Positions 56,904 through 64,000 of a DNA stretch of 64,000 nucleotides are shown here, piece by piece (the first letter of the stretch is position 1; each line of letters begins with the position of its first letter). The translations under genes and the position numbers were made by a program. Source of the DNA: a bacterium (GTDB taxonomy: Bacteria; Ratteibacteria; UBA8468; B48-G9; JAFGKM01); contig JAOAIL010000003.1 of NCBI GenBank assembly GCA_026414725.1, forward strand, positions 32,685-96,684, in the 5' to 3' direction. The notes under the pieces are model-generated. The model was not told the DNA's origin. It made no database searches and saw only the letters and a program-made list of their open reading frames with translations.

Positions 56904-58181
56904 TATCAGTCCTAATATACATACCGAAAGAGCGGTAAAATTTGGTAAAATAGTAAGTTTAATCCATCTACCCCACCCTATCTTCCCATGATGATTCTCC
57001 ATAAATGTATAACCAACAACATTAGCACTTGCACCCACTGGTGTAAAATTACCACCTATATCAAGTCCTAAACTTGCAGACCATATAAGAAGTGTGAAAG
57101 AATAGGTAAGTACAGGTGCAAGATTTTTTATCAGATATCCCAAACTTATGGCTTCAGGCACATTATCTATAACTCCACTTGTAAACGCCCCGCCCCAGAA
57201 TATAATCCCTGCCATTCCCAGTGGATGGTTAGCAAATCCCTTTATTGAAAGTGCAAGTGTACGCATAACACCTGTCTTTTCAAGTGCTCCTACTATAACA
57301 AACAGCCCTGTTAGAAAAAGCAATGTTTCTATATCTATCTCTTTGATAACTCCTTTCAGTTTTTCATACTGTCCTTTTATAGCAAGAAGAGTGAAGGGAG
57401 GTATTAAACTTGCAAGTGCTATATTAACAGGAAGCAATTTTTTCAGAAAATCTCTTCCGATGAGAAGAATAACGGTTGCAAATAGAGAAATTAATCCTGC
57501 CTTCATTAAAAATCTATCCTCTATTGCTTCCTCAGGAACAATCCTTTTGAGTTCTTCTTTTTTTATCCTGTCATTAAGTTTTAAGAGTATCTTTCTATAG
57601 AATAGATAAAAAACACCTATGGTAGCCCATGCAGATATAATACTTAAAATCCAGTTATGCTTTAAAAAGTCAGTAAATCCCAGATTAAACATAGAGGCAA
57701 GCACTACATTAGGAGGGTCTCCCATAACTGTTCCAGCACCTCCTATATTGGCTAAACAAACTTCTGCTATAATGAAAACCACAGGGTCAAAATATAGAAT
57801 TTTACTTAAAGCATAAGTAAGTGGGGCAAGAAATGAAATGACTGTGATAGAACCCATAACACTTGAAAGCAAACAGCTTAAAAATGGAAAGAAGATAAAG
57901 ACCTTCACAGGATTGAAACTAAGTTTTCTGGCAAGAAGTAGTGAAAAATAGTTAAAAAAGCCGGACTTTTCAATAATTTTTACAGTCACAAAAATTCCAA
58001 AGAGAAATCCGATGGTCTCCCAGTCCACATACAGGGCAACCTCTTTTGGGGTATATATTTTCAAAAACACAAGTAGGAATGACCCCGCAAGGGCAATATA
58101 TACCCTCGGTGAATGTTCCACCGCTATTAAAAAATAACATATTATAAAAACCGCTATACTTATAATCGCCTTAGTATCCAT
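56877..58181 (-). CDS. SLC13/ArsB-NhaD superfamily ion transporter
   Basis: This 434-residue protein has about eleven membrane helices. Signatures include VDWETIGFLFGIFVTVKIIE, SSVMGSITVISFLAPLTYAL, ANIGGAGTVMGDPPNVVLAS (the conserved ANIGG/GDPPN loop) and, in the second half, GALEKTGV, SGVIDNVPEAISLGYLIK and GGNFTPVGASANVVGYTFME. This duplicated pattern fits ArsB/NhaD-type carriers (arsenite or Na+/H+ exchange) or P-protein-like members; the ion cannot be chosen. No arsenic genes are nearby, so Na+/H+ or dicarboxylate transport is more likely. Confidence 0.85.
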   Translation of the reverse strand: MDTKAIISIAVFIICYFLIAVEHSPRVYIALAGSFLLVFLKIYTPKEVALYVDWETIGFLFGIFVTVKIIEKSGFFNYFSLLLARKLSFNPVKVFIFFPFLSCLLSSVMGSITVISFLAPLTYALSKILYFDPVVFIIAEVCLANIGGAGTVMGDPPNVVLASMFNLGFTDFLKHNWILSIISAWATIGVFYLFYRKILLKLNDRIKKEELKRIVPEEAIEDRFLMKAGLISLFATVILLIGRDFLKKLLPVNIALASLIPPFTLLAIKGQYEKLKGVIKEIDIETLLFLTGLFVIVGALEKTGVMRTLALSIKGFANHPLGMAGIIFWGGAFTSGVIDNVPEAISLGYLIKNLAPVLTYSFTLLIWSASLGLDIGGNFTPVGASANVVGYTFMENHHGKIGWGRWIKLTILPNFTALSVCILGLILKYIIGFY

Positions 58182-58246
58182 TGTACTTAAGATTATATAC
58201 AGATTTGAAGATTATAATCTTTAAATCTGCAACTATTTTCTATATA

Positions 58247-58702
58247 CTAATCTTTCAGGAATGCGCTGCAAACCTCATTCCTTGAAATATAGCCCAACGG
58301 TATATTTTCATTATTAACTACTATAAGACGATGCACATTCTTCCTTTTCATAAGAATTGCTGCCTTAAGCATTGAATCTTCTTCTTTAACAGTTATAACA
58401 CCTGTCAGCATAATATCCTTAGCAAGCACAAGCGGTGATATATATTCAACCTTTTCAACAACATCTGTAAGGAAATCAGCAAGAAATGAGACCTTTTCAA
58501 TAACAGATACATCCTCCCTTGAAAAAAGAAGTTCATTTAAAAGTTCTTCTAAACTGACCAGTCCTATAATCTTTCCTGCACTATCTACTACAGGCAGGAT
58601 ATTATGATGTGAACCAGCAAATATATCTATAATTTCTTTTATTGATGACTGTTCTTTTATCACAGGTAAATCTCTTCTTATAAAATCCTTCACCTTTTTC
58701 AT
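58247..58702 (-). CDS. CBS-domain pair protein
   Basis: This 151-residue protein consists of two CBS domains: KVKDFIRRDLPVIKEQSSIKEIID with HHNILPVVDSAGKIIGLVS (about 3-60), and LAKDIMLTGVITVKEEDSMLKAAILM with RLIVVNNENIPLGYISR (about 93-146, given in two parts). CBS pairs bind adenosine nucleotides and regulate transporters or enzymes. It is separated from the upstream transporter gene by only 65 bases on the same strand and precedes it in transcription, so regulation of that carrier is conceivable. It has its own promoter (58720-58748). Confidence 0.88.
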   Translation of the reverse strand: MKKVKDFIRRDLPVIKEQSSIKEIIDIFAGSHHNILPVVDSAGKIIGLVSLEELLNELLFSREDVSVIEKVSFLADFLTDVVEKVEYISPLVLAKDIMLTGVITVKEEDSMLKAAILMKRKNVHRLIVVNNENIPLGYISRNEVCSAFLKD

Positions 58703-58719
58703 AAATTTTCCTTTTTTGC

Positions 58720-58748
58720 ATTTTACAACTTTTTAGTTTAAAATACAA
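58720..58748 (-). promoter_or_regulatory. putative promoter of the CBS-domain gene
   Basis: On the minus strand TTGTAT (58748-58743) and TAAAAT (58725-58720) are 17 bases apart, followed by AAAAAAGG and the ATG at 58702. Confidence 0.5.
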
Positions 58749-58770
58749 CAATATGAATTTTTAAAAGAAG

Positions 58771-58798
58771 TTGACTTTATTTTTTCAGGATGTAAAAT
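58771..58798 (+). promoter_or_regulatory. rpsB-tsf promoter
   Basis: TTGACT (58771-58776) and TAAAAT (58793-58798) with a 16-base spacer precede a leader of about 50 AT-rich bases and AGAAAGG before the rpsB ATG. No conserved S2-binding structure was recognised in the leader. Confidence 0.6.
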
Positions 58799-58855
58799 AT
58801 AAATGTTTTTATAAACCTGTAATTTAATTTTTTTTAATCTACAGAAAGGAAAAAG

Positions 58856-59686
58856 ATGGAAATTAATGTAAAGGAACTTTTAGAAAACGGTATATACTTT
58901 GGACATCCCACAAGACAGTTTGACCCTCGTATGAAGCCATTTCTGTATGGCAAGAGGCAGGGAATATATATCATAGATATTGAAAAAAGTGCAGAAAAGA
59001 TAAAAGAAGCCGGTGAATTTTTAAAAAAAGCAGCAGAAAACAATAAGGTAATACTTTTTGTGGGGACTAAAAAACAGGCAGAAGAGCCAGTAAAAGAAGC
59101 GGCAGAAAAGTGTGGTATGCCATATGTAAACTATAAATGGGTAGGTGGAACTCTTACCAATTTTAATGAGATAAGGAAGAGGATTATCCGTCTGGAAGAA
59201 ATAGAAGAAATGGAAAAAACAGGAAAACTCTCTGCCTACACTAAAAAAGAAGTAGCCCTTCTGATAAAAGAAAAAGAGAAACTGTTAAAAAGATTTGAAG
59301 GGATGAGAACACTCACAAGCCATCCAGATATTATTATAGTAGTTGATGTAAAAAAAGAGATAAATGCTATAAGAGAGGCGCATAAGGAAGGTGTTAAAAT
59401 TGTAGGAATAGTGGATACAAACAGTAATCCAGACCTTGTAGATTATCCCATCCCTGCGAATGACGATGGGCTTAAATCTATCAGGTTAATACTATTAAAA
59501 CTTGCTGAATGCATACTGGAAGGGAAGAAATCCATACCTTATCCAGATTTAACAATACAGCAAAAGGAAGAGGGAGGAGAAGTTGAAGAGATAGAAACAA
59601 AAGAGGATACTGCAGAAGGTGAAGTTAAAAGTAAAAAGCAAAAAAAATCAGTAAAGAAAAAAGAGGAGAAAGAGAATGAAAGTTGA
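58856..59686 (+). CDS. rpsB: 30S ribosomal protein S2
   Basis: This 276-residue ribosomal protein is recognisable from its start KELLENGIYFGHPTRQFDPRM, with FVGTKKQAEEPVKEAA, YVNYKWVGGTLTNFNEIRKR, HPDIIIVVDVKKEINAI and GIVDTNSNPDLVDYPIPAND. The core ends near residue 225; the last 50 residues are a K/E-rich extension absent from E. coli S2. It overlaps tsf by 11 bases, the usual gene order. Confidence 0.98.
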   Translation: MEINVKELLENGIYFGHPTRQFDPRMKPFLYGKRQGIYIIDIEKSAEKIKEAGEFLKKAAENNKVILFVGTKKQAEEPVKEAAEKCGMPYVNYKWVGGTLTNFNEIRKRIIRLEEIEEMEKTGKLSAYTKKEVALLIKEKEKLLKRFEGMRTLTSHPDIIIVVDVKKEINAIREAHKEGVKIVGIVDTNSNPDLVDYPIPANDDGLKSIRLILLKLAECILEGKKSIPYPDLTIQQKEEGGEVEEIETKEDTAEGEVKSKKQKKSVKKKEEKENES

Positions 59687-60263
59687 TGTAGAACTTGTAA
59701 AACAGATAAGAGAAAAAACATCTGCCAGTGTTATTGAGTGTAAAAAGGCACTGGAAGAAGCAGGAGGAGATCCCGAAAAGGCAATTGAAATTCTTAAAAA
59801 GCAAGGGCTTCTTATATCACAGAAAAAGGCACACAGAGAAACAAAAGAAGGGCTTATCGGTGCCTATATACATACAAATGGGAAAGTAGGTGTTCTTATA
59901 GAGGTCAATACTGAAAGTGATTTCGTAGCCAGAAATGATGAATTTAAAGAACTTGTAAAAAACCTAACACTTCAAATAGCCGCGTCAGACCCAAAATGGA
60001 TTGATAGAGAATCAATACCTCTGGATGTTCTTGAAAAAGAAAAACAGATATATAGAGAACAGTTCAAAGATAAACCCCCAGCGGTTATAGAAAAGATAGT
60101 TGAGGGAAAGATGGAGGATTTTTATAAAGCAAATGTTCTCCTAGACCAGCAGTTTATTAAAGATGAAGATATTACAGTTAAGGACTATGTAAATTCCAAG
60201 ATAGCGAAACTGGGAGAAAATATCCGTATAAGAAGATTTGTAAAATATGAACTCGGGGAGTAA
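59676..60263 (+). CDS. tsf: elongation factor Ts
   Basis: This 195-residue protein recycles EF-Tu-GDP. It has an N-terminal UBA-like domain (VKQIREKTSASVIECKKALE, 7-26), then the EF-Tu-contacting motif and the core with GAYIHTNGKVGVLIEVN, SDFVARNDEFKELVKNL and LLDQQFIKDEDITVKDY. The length is that of the short bacterial form with one core subdomain, unlike the ~283-residue E. coli protein. The ATG is inside the rpsB 3' end. Confidence 0.97.
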   Translation: MKVDVELVKQIREKTSASVIECKKALEEAGGDPEKAIEILKKQGLLISQKKAHRETKEGLIGAYIHTNGKVGVLIEVNTESDFVARNDEFKELVKNLTLQIAASDPKWIDRESIPLDVLEKEKQIYREQFKDKPPAVIEKIVEGKMEDFYKANVLLDQQFIKDEDITVKDYVNSKIAKLGENIRIRRFVKYELGE

Positions 60264-60298
60264 AATAAATATGAAACTTTTTGACAGAAGGAGGAAAA

Positions 60299-60607
60299 AT
60301 GGAATTTGAAATGGGCTATATGACAGCACTTGTAATAATAGGAATTAGTTTTCTCGGTTTCTTCTTGAGTATGATGATTTCAGAGATTAATAAAAAGAAA
60401 GGTATTGTATTTTTTATAATGTCTTTAATTCTATTTGCTTTCGGTGTATATTCATACTATGTTGTTGGGCAGTGGCAAAAAGCAGAGGGAGGACCCAGTT
60501 ATAATAAACTGAATGAGTATCTGTATCTCTATAGGCCAAACAATATACCTTCTTCTACAATTACTCCACCATCTAACAATTTACCACCATTTGAAGAAAC
60601 AGAATAA
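60299..60607 (+). CDS. small two-helix membrane protein of unknown function
   Basis: This 102-residue protein has two membrane helices (about 8-26 with ALVIIGISFLGFFLSMMI, and 33-55 with IVFFIMSLILFAFGVYSYYVV), and a Pro/Ser/Thr-rich C-terminal tail ending FEETE. No family is recognised. The ATG at 60299 has AGAAGGAGG upstream; the earlier TTG in the same frame is not used. It lies 35 bases after tsf on the same strand and could be co-transcribed with rpsB-tsf. Confidence 0.65.
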   Translation: MEFEMGYMTALVIIGISFLGFFLSMMISEINKKKGIVFFIMSLILFAFGVYSYYVVGQWQKAEGGPSYNKLNEYLYLYRPNNIPSSTITPPSNNLPPFEETE

Positions 60608-60633
60608 TCAAGAAATATTAAAAGAAGGGAAGT

Positions 60634-60915
60634 TCAGAAAAGGCTTTCCTTCTTCTTTTTATATAATTTTGATATCTTAAATACAACTTTATTTCTATCA
60701 GGAATAACAACTGTCTCCCCTGTTTTTGGATTCCTTCCTTTTCTTCCTTTAACCTTCTTTACTTCAAATACTCCAAAACCTCTTAACTCTACTCTTTTAC
60801 CTTCCTCCAGTGCGTTATAAAGCACCATCAAAAATTTATCAGTTATTTCTCTAACAATTGACTTATTAAGTCCTGTTTTATGTGCTACCTCTTCTACTAT
60901 ATCTTTTTTAATCAT
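60634..60915 (-). CDS. hup: HU/IHF-family DNA-binding protein
   Basis: This 93-residue histone-like protein bends and compacts DNA. It has KKDIVEEVAHKTGLNKSIVR, RVELRGFGVFEVKKVKGRKG and the DNA-inserting arm around GRNPKTGETVVIPDRNKVVFK (in two parts), with the conserved proline and the typical RNPKTGE. Length is standard. It is downstream of a tRNA-Leu gene on the same strand and may be in the same transcript. A GAAGGTGA-type ribosome site precedes the ATG. Confidence 0.95.
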   Translation of the reverse strand: MIKKDIVEEVAHKTGLNKSIVREITDKFLMVLYNALEEGKRVELRGFGVFEVKKVKGRKGRNPKTGETVVIPDRNKVVFKISKLYKKKKESLF

Positions 60916-60995
60916 TTTTCTTTCACCTTCTTTTCTCTTTCTTATTACTTCTATTTTCTCATCCCCCTGAAAAGAGGGATAAATAATCTTATCAA

Positions 60996-61078
60996 TGCCG
61001 GAGGAGGGAGTTGAACCCTCACGAGGTTGCCCTCACCGGATTTTGAGTCCGGCGCGTCTGCCATTCCACCACTCCGGC
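60996..61078 (-). tRNA. tRNA-Leu (anticodon CAA)
   Basis: The minus strand folds into a class II cloverleaf of 83 bases: acceptor GCCGGAG/CTCCGGC with discriminator A (CCA is not encoded), a D arm with TGG and AATGGCAGA, an anticodon stem CCGGA/TCCGG with loop CTCAAAA (anticodon CAA), a long variable arm and the T loop GTTCAACTC. It reads UUG leucine codons. It has a consensus promoter (61109-61137), and hup follows 80 bases downstream. Confidence 0.95.
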
Positions 61079-61108
61079 TATAACACTTAAACCCTTATCT
61101 ACCAATGG

Positions 61109-61137
61109 ATTATAACCTGCATCCCCTTCTCTGTCAA
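61109..61137 (-). promoter_or_regulatory. consensus promoter of tRNA-Leu
   Basis: On the minus strand TTGACA (61137-61132) and TATAAT (61114-61109) are perfect hexamers 17 bases apart, 30 bases before the tRNA 5' end. A 5-bp inverted repeat CTATC/GATAG (61139-61153) lies directly upstream of the -35 box. Confidence 0.8.
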
Positions 61138-61153
61138 TCTATCGTACGGATAG

Positions 61154-61384
61154 TGGTATATAGATAACACTTTGAATCGTCCTCCTCTCCCCTAAAGGGC
61201 GAGGAAAAAAAGAAATCCTCCTGCTCATACGGGGAGGAAACTCTATATTCTCCACAATGGATGTATTACCTATATTTGTTTCAAATTCTGTATCTATACA
61301 CTCCTAAAAATAACCTTTTTGAAGAATTTCAAATGGAAGTAAAATACAGATAAAAGACCTGACCTTTGCTATAGATTTATCGTT
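61154..61384. other. spacer between tRNA-Leu promoter and the PH-domain gene
   Basis: With the promoter region this makes a gene-free stretch of about 300 bases (61079-61384). It holds a short imperfect hairpin of CCTCTCCC with GGGCGAGG (about 61184-61204), AT-rich sequence and no ORF of note. No function is seen. Confidence 0.5.
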
Positions 61385-61981
61385 TTAGAGATGATATTCA
61401 TCTGACTTCGGTTCTAAAATCTTTTTCAATATCTCTTCCGCTATTCTGGGTTGACGTATATTCAAAAAACCATCCATATCTACATTTTTACTTTTTACTA
61501 AATCCTGACCGAATATAATATCTCCAGTCCCATCTTTCCTTTCAACCCGTTGGATGTTTTGTAATTGCCCGGAGAAATAACTGTTGATTACTGTAGTCCG
61601 TCCGTCAATGAAAACAATGGCTCTTTTATTAGTAATGACATATAGAGTTTTTAATGCTTTTCTGTATGTCCATAGAGGAGATGTTAATATCCCAATCCCA
61701 ACCACAAGAAATGGTAATCCAAATAGTGGAAAAAAGTTTGGCAAAATGCCTCTACTCAAATCAGGTTTTTTAAAACCTATTCCCCTGTAAGCAGCAAATA
61801 TCCAGAATATAATAAAGGCAGTCCAGGGAATGCCAAAGAGAAATGTAAAAATTGATGACCCCGTGAAGAATTTCGGGATGGGTTGTTCCATCCACAGTAT
61901 ACGCTCGTCTGGAGATAATTCTTTTCTGACTTTATTTTCCAGTTCTAATGAAACCTGTCCTGTATAATTCATATTATACAA
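61385..61981 (-). CDS. bacterial PH-domain membrane protein
   Basis: This 198-residue protein has an N-terminal cytosolic stretch with LSPDERILWMEQP (24-36), two membrane helices (about 46-66 and 86-108, FTFLFGIPWTAFIIFWIF and PLFGLPFLVVGIGIL), then a bacterial PH-type domain with YVITNKRAIVFIDGRTTVI and LQNIQRVERKDGTGDIIFG. This layout fits small PH-domain membrane proteins of unknown function. It lacks an obvious ribosome site and is preceded by AT-rich sequence. The role is unknown. Confidence 0.72.
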   Translation of the reverse strand: MYNMNYTGQVSLELENKVRKELSPDERILWMEQPIPKFFTGSSIFTFLFGIPWTAFIIFWIFAAYRGIGFKKPDLSRGILPNFFPLFGLPFLVVGIGILTSPLWTYRKALKTLYVITNKRAIVFIDGRTTVINSYFSGQLQNIQRVERKDGTGDIIFGQDLVKSKNVDMDGFLNIRQPRIAEEILKKILEPKSDEYHL

Positions 61982-62022
61982 GATGTGATATTATCAAAAG
62001 TATATAAAAATGTCAAAAATCC

Positions 62023-62559
62023 TTACTTCTTCACAACACCAAAGCGATAGCCCTTTCCTTCAAGAATTAACTCATAACCACTGGATGTATCAATAGAACA
62101 GAGTTGTCGCTCAGGGTTTTCATTTACCCAGACAGCAACAATTTCTCCTGCAAATATGGTATGGTCTCCTGTCTCCAGTCGCCCTCTCACTTTACACTCA
62201 AGATTTGCTATGCATTCTTTAATTAAAGGTGCTTTTACATAATCTCCTTTAAGCGGTGTCAGTCCTGTTTCTTTAAACTTATCTATATTCCTTCCGCTTG
62301 TAGTCCCACAAAAAAGTGTTGCTTCTGCAAGGTCCTCACCAGGCCAGGCAAGGACAAATTCACCTGACTTAACAATAAGTTGATGGGTAAATCTTGTATG
62401 TGCGACACTTATAGCCATCATCGGAGGTGAAAAAGAGGTATTCATCTTCCAGCCGAGTGGACAGATACTCCTTCTTCCCTCATATTCAGCCACAGCCCAC
62501 ACAATCCTTTCTGGCCTTCCACATAGACCTTTGAATGTTTGAACATCTGCTTTTTGCAT
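62023..62559 (-). CDS. flavin reductase-like domain protein
   Basis: This 178-residue protein has the split-barrel FMN-binding fold of flavin reductases: NTSFSPPMMAISVAHTRFTHQLI (in two parts), SGEFVLAWPGEDLAEATLFCG with SGRNIDKF, LTPLKGDYVKAPLIKECIANLECKV and DHTIFAGEIVAVWVNE. It could be a flavoredoxin or flavin reductase. The ATG at 62559 with GGGGAGG upstream is preferred over an in-frame ATG at 62616, which overlaps the radical SAM gene. It follows the radical SAM gene after 16 bases, so they are likely co-transcribed. Confidence 0.85.
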   Translation of the reverse strand: MQKADVQTFKGLCGRPERIVWAVAEYEGRRSICPLGWKMNTSFSPPMMAISVAHTRFTHQLIVKSGEFVLAWPGEDLAEATLFCGTTSGRNIDKFKETGLTPLKGDYVKAPLIKECIANLECKVRGRLETGDHTIFAGEIVAVWVNENPERQLCSIDTSSGYELILEGKGYRFGVVKK

Positions 62560-62575
62560 AAGCCACCTCCCCTGA

Positions 62576-63745
62576 CTATTTCCATAAAACCTGCAGTGGT
62601 TCATATTCCTCTTCAATTATTTCTCTTGTGTTATTATTTGCTCCGGATAGTTTACTTTTGGAACACCTCCCATTGAATGTAAGAAAGTTTGAAGCAAGTT
62701 TTTTATTTATCCTTATTCCTTTAATGTCATCTGGGGAACCTATCTTTCTTTCCCTCCTTCTTAATATAATCTTCTGTGCACCTGTAATCCCTATACCGGG
62801 CACTCGGATAAGTTCTTCAAATGAAGCAGTATTAATCTCAACTGGGAAAAATTCTGGATGGTTTTCTGCCCATACAAGTTTCGGGTCTTTGTCCGTTATT
62901 AGATTGCCCGTTCTGTCAAATACAATTTCAGAAGGAGAAAACCCATATTTACGGACCAGAATATCTGCCTGATATAAACGGAGTTCTCTTACGGGGCTGC
63001 ACGGCTTTTTATTCTCTAAAGGAGTGTTTTCTACTGGTTCAAACCTGCTGTAGTATACCCTTTTAAGATTGAAATTCCTGTAAAGATGGAATATAAATCC
63101 AGTAATATCCTTATCTGTCTCACCCCCTGCTCCTACAATAATCTGAGATGTAATACCTGCAGGTAAAGGATATTCTTTGTTTAATAGACAAATCTTCTTC
63201 AGGTTTTTAAGGAGTAATCTGGAAAAATTCTTATCAGGAGAAAGTTCTTTAAGAAATTTTGTTCCTGGTGCTTCCATATTTAGTGAAAGCCGTGAAGCAA
63301 AACCAGATGCCTTTTTTATAAGTATCTCATCCACACCAGGAAGGACTTTAAGATGGATATAGCCATAGTATCCGTACTTTTCCCTTAAAAGTTCAGCTAC
63401 CCTGTTCATCCTTTCCTGCGTCTCATCAGGACTTCTATCTATACCTGAAGAAAGAAAAAGTCCATCCACATATTTTTTCTTCCAGAGGGAATAAAAAATA
63501 TCTGCAAGTTCTCCTGTCTCAAACCTGTATCTCTGACAGTCCCTGTCTTTTCTGTTGACGCAGTAAAGACAGTTGGCCGTACAATAATTAGAAAGTAAAA
63601 CCTTAAAAAGCCGGTATGTCTTTCCTCCTCCAACCGCAGGGTATATAAATGAATTCAGATGATGTGCCTCTGTGATAATTCCTGTATACCCGCATACATC
63701 AAACCTTGCTGTCTCTCCCAGAATCTTCAGTTTCTTGTCTATCAT
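62576..63745 (-). CDS. radical SAM protein, putative DNA modification/repair type
   Basis: This 389-residue protein has the radical SAM cluster CTANCLYC (about 55-62) followed by VNRKDRDCQRYRF, and a TIM-barrel core with LFLSSGIDRSPDETQERM, GYIHLKVLPGV and SLNMEAPGTKFLKELSP. The C-terminal part has a helix-hairpin-helix (EINTASFEELIRVPGIG then TGAQKIILRRR, about 306-335). This layout matches the radical SAM family described as putative DNA modification/repair (TIGR03916). Its usual DUF4130-type partner gene is not next to it in the window. The flavin reductase and nitroreductase neighbours are redox proteins. Confidence 0.88.
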   Translation of the reverse strand: MIDKKLKILGETARFDVCGYTGIITEAHHLNSFIYPAVGGGKTYRLFKVLLSNYCTANCLYCVNRKDRDCQRYRFETGELADIFYSLWKKKYVDGLFLSSGIDRSPDETQERMNRVAELLREKYGYYGYIHLKVLPGVDEILIKKASGFASRLSLNMEAPGTKFLKELSPDKNFSRLLLKNLKKICLLNKEYPLPAGITSQIIVGAGGETDKDITGFIFHLYRNFNLKRVYYSRFEPVENTPLENKKPCSPVRELRLYQADILVRKYGFSPSEIVFDRTGNLITDKDPKLVWAENHPEFFPVEINTASFEELIRVPGIGITGAQKIILRRRERKIGSPDDIKGIRINKKLASNFLTFNGRCSKSKLSGANNNTREIIEEEYEPLQVLWK

Positions 63746-64000
63746 CTTTCAGAGAACTGCTCATAACATACAAGTTCCTGTAATGGTTTCCTGTATTTTG
63801 TCCTGATGCTATAACTTTCAGCAGGATAGCCGAGGGTGAGCAGTTCAACCACCTTATACTGTGGGGGGATTTTAAGGATTCTGCAGACCTCATCCTGATG
63901 GAATGCACCTATCCAGCAGGTCCCCAGCCCCTCCTCAACCGCTGCAAGTGTGATATGATCAAGTGCGATGGCAACATCCACAGAGTCAGCAGGAATACCA
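63742..64000 (-). CDS. nitroreductase-family protein (partial, 5' end outside window)
   Basis: The minus-strand frame is open to the window edge and encodes a C-terminal part of a nitroreductase-fold FMN protein: VDVAIALDHITLAAVEEG, LGTCWIGAFHQDEV, ILKIPPQYKVVELLTLGYPAE and a KYRKPLQEL tail. The N-terminal FMN-phosphate motif lies outside. Its TGA overlaps the radical SAM ATG by 4 bases (ATGA), so they are translationally coupled. It resembles the complete nitroreductase at 24647-25153. Confidence 0.88.
   Translation of the reverse strand, partial: GIPADSVDVAIALDHITLAAVEEGLGTCWIGAFHQDEVCRILKIPPQYKVVELLTLGYPAESYSIRTKYRKPLQELVCYEQFSER

Overview
The window is a dense, low-GC bacterial chromosome segment with no phage, insertion sequence or CRISPR array. 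A secretin with a full pilus alignment complex, two small beta-barrel proteins with signal peptides and a lipoprotein all point to a diderm (outer-membrane) bacterium. The genes are housekeeping and biosynthetic, and many neighbours overlap or nearly touch. I cannot name the lineage from sequence alone; an uncultured diderm phylum is plausible.

Layout: (1) 59-5914, plus strand: a sugar-acid operon with an IolB/KduI-type isomerase, SDR-type fructuronate reductase (UxuB), 6-phosphogluconate dehydrogenase, a LarA-type nickel-pincer racemase/epimerase and tagaturonate epimerase (UxaE). (2) 5923-15377, minus strand: a type IV pilus operon in the order pilB-pilC-pilA-pilM-pilN-pilO-pilP-pilQ and three minor prepilin-like genes. 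(3) 15447-18314: ligA and a Xer recombinase. (4) 18360-22898: aroA, divergent from aroB-pheA-aroF. (5) 22913-33050: an oxidoreductase, cobalamin adenosyltransferase, nitroreductase, creD, an ACT protein, TM2 and DUF2752 proteins, M18 aminopeptidase, Nudix hydrolase, trpS-hisC-pdxJ and a DUF4013 protein. (6) 33051-34011: an AT-rich, apparently non-coding gap of about 960 bases. (7) 34012-41929: ppdK, two outer-membrane barrels, a VWA protein and a VIT-VWA gene broken by two in-frame stops. (8) 41932-46373: ribF, a creatininase-family gene, Fe-alcohol dehydrogenase, a PiT phosphate transporter and its DUF47 partner. (9) 46525-55515: leuS, aroE divergent from a parA/small-protein pair, hsp20, apbE, and lysA-argH. 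(10) 55645-64000: UPF0280, a methyltransferase-like membrane protein, an SLC13/NhaD-type carrier, a CBS protein, rpsB-tsf, hup, tRNA-Leu(CAA), a PH-domain protein, a flavin reductase, a DNA-modification/repair-type radical SAM protein and a cut-off nitroreductase.

The most interesting signal is the first operon. Its enzymes connect into one route: hexuronate to tagaturonate/fructuronate, to D-mannonate, then by C2 epimerisation (LarA-type) to D-gluconate, and after phosphorylation to ribulose 5-phosphate through 6-phosphogluconate dehydrogenase. This would bypass the usual mannonate dehydratase/KDG branch. It is an inference from gene content and conserved residues.

Three regulatory observations stand out. 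A 16-bp hairpin buries the hsp20 ribosome binding site and looks like an RNA thermometer. Three divergent gene pairs (pilB/ligA, aroA/aroB, aroE/parA) share one TTGnnAA heptamer as overlapping -35 boxes with identical geometry. Several of the same genes have a -10 box only 5-9 bases before the ATG and no Shine-Dalgarno sequence, which suggests leaderless mRNAs alongside strongly SD-led operon genes.
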